This document shows positions 23,803 through 26,076 of a stretch of 26,076 nucleotides of DNA, one piece after another. A model generated the notes under the pieces. The model ran no database searches. It was not told the origin of the DNA and saw only the letters and a list, made by a program, of their open reading frames with translations. Origin of the DNA: Clostridia bacterium. Its GTDB lineage: Bacteria; Bacillota_A; Clostridia; Oscillospirales; CAG-272. The first letter of the stretch is position 1. Every line of letters starts with the position of its first letter. The stretch is taken from assembly GCA_017454075.1 (NCBI GenBank), contig JAFTDQ010000008.1:1-26076 (forward strand). The letters run 5' to 3'. A program made the position numbers and the translations under genes.

Positions 23803-24837
23803 TCACACATCAAGGAACGGCCGGTAGTTGCTTTTCATGAGCAGAAAAGGCGCCACCGTGATGTCGTTTTCAACTTTCTTTCTCGTCGTGATCCTGTCGT
23901 ACAGCGAGGTTATCGCTATTCTTCCCTGTCTCGACGGGCTCTGATATATCGTCGCAGTCATCACGCCGCTCTCGATATAAGGTACTATGGCGTCGAAAAT
24001 GTCGGTCCCGATCAGCTTTATGCCCCTGTCGCGGTATTTTTCGTCTATGCACCGGCACACACCGACGGAGTTTGCCGAGACCACGTATATCCCTTTAACG
24101 TCCGGATGATCGGTGATGAGCCGGTCGGCGGTCTCGAAAGCCAGCCCCGGGTCGTCCATCGAACAGTACTCGCCGATATACCTCAGCCCGTGACGGGCGG
24201 CGCCGTCCTCGAATCCCCTGGTTTTTTTAAGATGCTCGCGGTTTTCCATGGTACCTGCTATGACCGCGCAGGCGGAACCGGACGGAAGCGCGAGCGAAAG
24301 AGCGTCAGATGCGAGCCGCCCCGACATTTCGGCGTCGATACGGACGCTCGGAATACTTTCCATCTCCTCTATCCTGTGGGCGACGACGACGTAGGCGATC
24401 CCCGCGTTGTCGAGTTTTTTGTAGATCTCGGGCCTGAAAGCCGTCGACGACGGGAAAAGAAGCACGCCCTTGACGTCGCCCTCGGCTATAAACTGATCTA
24501 TTATTTCGGCCATCTCCTCGTCGCCGTAAAGCGACGAGAACTTTTTGAGCTCGACGGATACGTTCCTGTCTTCGAGATCGTCGATCTCGTCGTCGATCCC
24601 CTTTGTTATGCGGCTGTAGTATTCGTGCCACACGTCGGGATAGGTTATTCCTATCTTGACCGGCGTGCTTGCGAGCGAACGGGCGTATCTGTTGTATCTG
24701 TATCCCATCCGCCTCGCCGTTTCAAGCACTTTTTCGCGGAGCTCGGGGCTGACTCCCGGGCTGCCGGTCAGCGCCTTGCTGACCGTGCCCTGCGCGATAC
24801 CGAGCTCTCTCGCTATGTCGTATACTGTTGCTCTCAT
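23803..24837 (-). CDS. LacI-family transcriptional regulator
   Basis: 344 residues. The N-terminal helix-turn-helix is canonical: TVYDIARELGIAQGTVSKALTG (3-24 region), then VSPELREKVLETARRMGY and the hinge YARSLAS near 52-58. The rest is a periplasmic-binding-protein-like effector domain (KIGITYPDVWHEYYS near 60, LLFPSS near 125, KLIGTDIFD near 275, SRQGRIAI near 300). Such regulators bind palindromic operators and respond to a sugar or sugar phosphate. Candidate targets are the palindromes at 21979 and 23697, but no copy was found in front of its own gene. The ATG has no good ribosome binding site, which suggests low expression. Its leader carries a terminator-like hairpin. Confidence 0.92.
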   Translation of the reverse strand: MRATVYDIARELGIAQGTVSKALTGSPGVSPELREKVLETARRMGYRYNRYARSLASTPVKIGITYPDVWHEYYSRITKGIDDEIDDLEDRNVSVELKKFSSLYGDEEMAEIIDQFIAEGDVKGVLLFPSSTAFRPEIYKKLDNAGIAYVVVAHRIEEMESIPSVRIDAEMSGRLASDALSLALPSGSACAVIAGTMENREHLKKTRGFEDGAARHGLRYIGEYCSMDDPGLAFETADRLITDHPDVKGIYVVSANSVGVCRCIDEKYRDRGIKLIGTDIFDAIVPYIESGVMTATIYQSPSRQGRIAITSLYDRITTRKKVENDITVAPFLLMKSNYRPFLDV

Positions 24838-24856
24838 TTCATATTGCGGGACCCGG

Positions 24857-24896
24857 AAAAAGGCGCCCCGCTTCCTTCCGCGCCTCCCGGGGCGCC
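24857..24896 (-). terminator. Terminator-like hairpin in the leader of the LacI-family gene (possible attenuator)
   Basis: GGCGCCCCG (24896-24888) pairs perfectly with CGGGGCGCC (24870-24862) across a 17-base loop, and TTTTT follows directly (24861-24857). It lies downstream of the promoter at 24933-24961 and 20 bases before the start codon, so it would stop most transcripts before the gene unless relieved. The upstream esterase gene has its own terminator, so this one is not needed for that purpose. Confidence 0.6.
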
Positions 24897-24932
24897 GCCT
24901 CCGGGAAGCTCAAATCGTTCACTGCAATATAT

Positions 24933-24961
24933 ATTATATCACTTTTCCGGGCGATATGCAA
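24933..24961 (-). promoter_or_regulatory. Sigma-A promoter of the LacI-family gene
   Basis: TTGCAT (24961-24956) and a perfect TATAAT (24938-24933) are 17 bases apart. Predicted leader length is about 88 bases. The whole gene-free stretch 24838-25108 holds this promoter, the leader hairpin and, at its far end, the terminator of the esterase gene; nothing else was recognised in it. Confidence 0.7.
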
Positions 24962-25068
24962 CAAAAGGAGGCCTTTTTCGCCGAAAAACATTTGAGGGCC
25001 CCCGGTCATGACGCGCGTCCGCTTCTGAGTGAAGTTTACAAACGCGGCGATACCGTATCATCAAAGCG

Positions 25069-25100
25069 AAAAAGCAGACCGGCTGAGATCCGGTCTGCTT
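25069..25100 (-). terminator. Intrinsic terminator of the SGNH esterase gene
   Basis: AAGCAGACCGG (25072-25082) pairs with CCGGTCTGCTT (25090-25100), an 11-base perfect stem with a seven-base loop. A T tract follows on the - strand. It begins nine bases after the TAG stop, which confirms that TAG works as a stop in this genome. Confidence 0.9.
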
Positions 25101-25108
25101 CGAAAAAA

Positions 25109-26076
25109 CTATATTTTCTTTTCGGCGGCGCTTATCTCGTTGAGTTTAAAGTACAGCTCGCGGGCCATCAGGGCAAATCCGAAATCGTTCGGATGGAAGC
25201 CGTCGACGGTGTGCTCATACTCCATCGGGTGCCCGTCAAACGGCTCTCCGCCGCCTTCCGAGCGCATGAAATAAACGTGCCGGTCGCGCGCGGCGAGTTC
25301 TCTGAACAGTTTTTCGAGCTCCTCCGCCTTGCCTTCGTTCGACGTCTCTGGATCGGACCCGAACCTGTCGCAAGTCCAGCGCGGGAGCGAGTAAATGAGC
25401 ATCGGAGTATCGGGATATCTCTCCCTTATAAGGGATATGAAGCTCGGGAACCGCTCCGCGAGGTGGCTCCTTGAAAAACAGTTGCCCGCCGTGTTTATGA
25501 CGAACGCCGTCACGCCGGGTATCTCCCTGAGCGCGAGGGCGACCTCGTCCTCCGCCCGCCCGGCGCCGGAAAAGCCGAGATTTATAAATTCCCGGTCCAT
25601 CCATCTCGAAAGGATGTTGGAATACGCCATTCCGGGGCGCTGAGCGGCGCAGCCCTGATCTATCGAGCCGCCGTAAACGAGTATCCTGCCGTTTTTGTGC
25701 GGCTCCGGAGGGAGGATCTCCGCGTCGTCGTCAAAACCGATCTCAAACGATTTTATACCGTTGTAAAGCGGGAAATTAAGCGTCACGCCGGCTTTAATCT
25801 TTCCTCCCGACCACATCGTCGCCTCGTATCCCGTCCCGGTCTTGTCGGGTATGTAGGAGCTCGAGCAGTAAACGGGGTCGGCGTCCCCATCGGTTTTCAG
25901 ATACATGTCAAAGCCGCTCTCGCCGATCGTCGTCATGTGCGTGAACTTCGGGGGCGAAAGGAGCTCGACGCGTATATGTATCTCGCTGAAGGTCCCGCGG
26001 AACCTGAGCTGGACACCCGCGGTGTTCCAGGTCAGTTTTTCAACGTCATCCGGTATCGGAGCGGGAAGATCGAGCA
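25109..26076 (-). CDS. SGNH/GDSL-type esterase with N-terminal GxDLY-like domain (5' end cut by window edge)
   Basis: The frame is open to the right edge (about 321 residues visible), so the start is outside; the ATG at 25936 lies inside a continuing beta-sandwich. Visible in order are an N-terminal jelly-roll part (LTWNTAGVQLRFRGTF), the GESGFDMYL motif that names the GxDLY domain (PF14607), and an SGNH hydrolase domain of the Lipase_GDSL_3 kind (PF14606). Block I reads VYGGSIDQG with the nucleophile Ser, block III is TAGNCFS, and the last block is DGFHPNDFG with Asp and His. Such enzymes remove acyl groups, often acetyl, from sugars or glycans. Deacetylation of the same glycan is plausible (inference). 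The stop is TAG and a strong terminator follows. Confidence 0.85.
   Translation of the reverse strand, partial: LDLPAPIPDDVEKLTWNTAGVQLRFRGTFSEIHIRVELLSPPKFTHMTTIGESGFDMYLKTDGDADPVYCSSSYIPDKTGTGYEATMWSGGKIKAGVTLNFPLYNGIKSFEIGFDDDAEILPPEPHKNGRILVYGGSIDQGCAAQRPGMAYSNILSRWMDREFINLGFSGAGRAEDEVALALREIPGVTAFVINTAGNCFSRSHLAERFPSFISLIRERYPDTPMLIYSLPRWTCDRFGSDPETSNEGKAEELEKLFRELAARDRHVYFMRSEGGGEPFDGHPMEYEHTVDGFHPNDFGFALMARELYFKLNEISAAEKKI

Overview
The window looks like a GC-rich, Gram-positive-type chromosome, most likely an uncultured Clostridia-class gut bacterium. The reasons are strong GGAGG-type ribosome binding sites, three sigma-A promoters with 17-base spacers (two with perfect TTGACA/TATAAT hexamers), lipobox-type lipoprotein signals, and a carbohydrate-centred gene content (NPCBM modules, ABC solute-binding lipoprotein, LacI regulator, CotH kinase). 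This is inference from style; no rRNA or marker gene is present. No tRNA, rRNA, CRISPR array, insertion sequence or phage gene was seen.

Layout. Positions 2-10350 (+ strand) hold nine tightly packed genes, two pairs overlapping as ATGA: a double beta-helix (pectate-lyase-like) protein cut by the left edge, a class II aldolase, a PfkB/2-keto-3-deoxygluconate-kinase homologue, a YhcH-type protein, a KDPG/KHG-type aldolase, a D-2-hydroxyacid dehydrogenase, an aldose-epimerase-like protein, a UlaG-like metallo-beta-lactamase-fold protein and an 880-residue six-hairpin-glycosidase-like protein. None of the complete ones has a signal peptide, so this is a cytoplasmic sugar/sugar-acid degradation cluster. 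Its promoter lies outside the window. A bidirectional terminator (10361-10397) separates it from a convergent cluster.

Positions 22034-10401 (- strand) form a second probable operon from one perfect promoter: a wall- or membrane-anchored protein with four NPCBM-like modules, an ABC solute-binding lipoprotein, an NPCBM lipoprotein, a beta-helix lipoprotein interrupted by an in-frame TAG, a zinc alcohol dehydrogenase and a GH38 alpha-mannosidase. The first four are exported and the last two cytoplasmic, so the operon looks like surface capture, uptake and first processing of a glycan, with the + strand cluster doing the later steps.

Positions 22088-26076 (- strand) are separate transcription units: a CotH-family kinase lipoprotein with its own perfect promoter, a LacI-family regulator with a promoter and a terminator-like hairpin in its leader, and an SGNH esterase cut by the right edge.

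The most notable points are a KDG-kinase homologue that has lost the catalytic Asp and a substrate-binding Asn, an in-frame amber stop in an otherwise intact 885-residue protein, a near-identical 20-base palindromic element just downstream of two strong promoters, and an attenuator-like hairpin ahead of the LacI gene.
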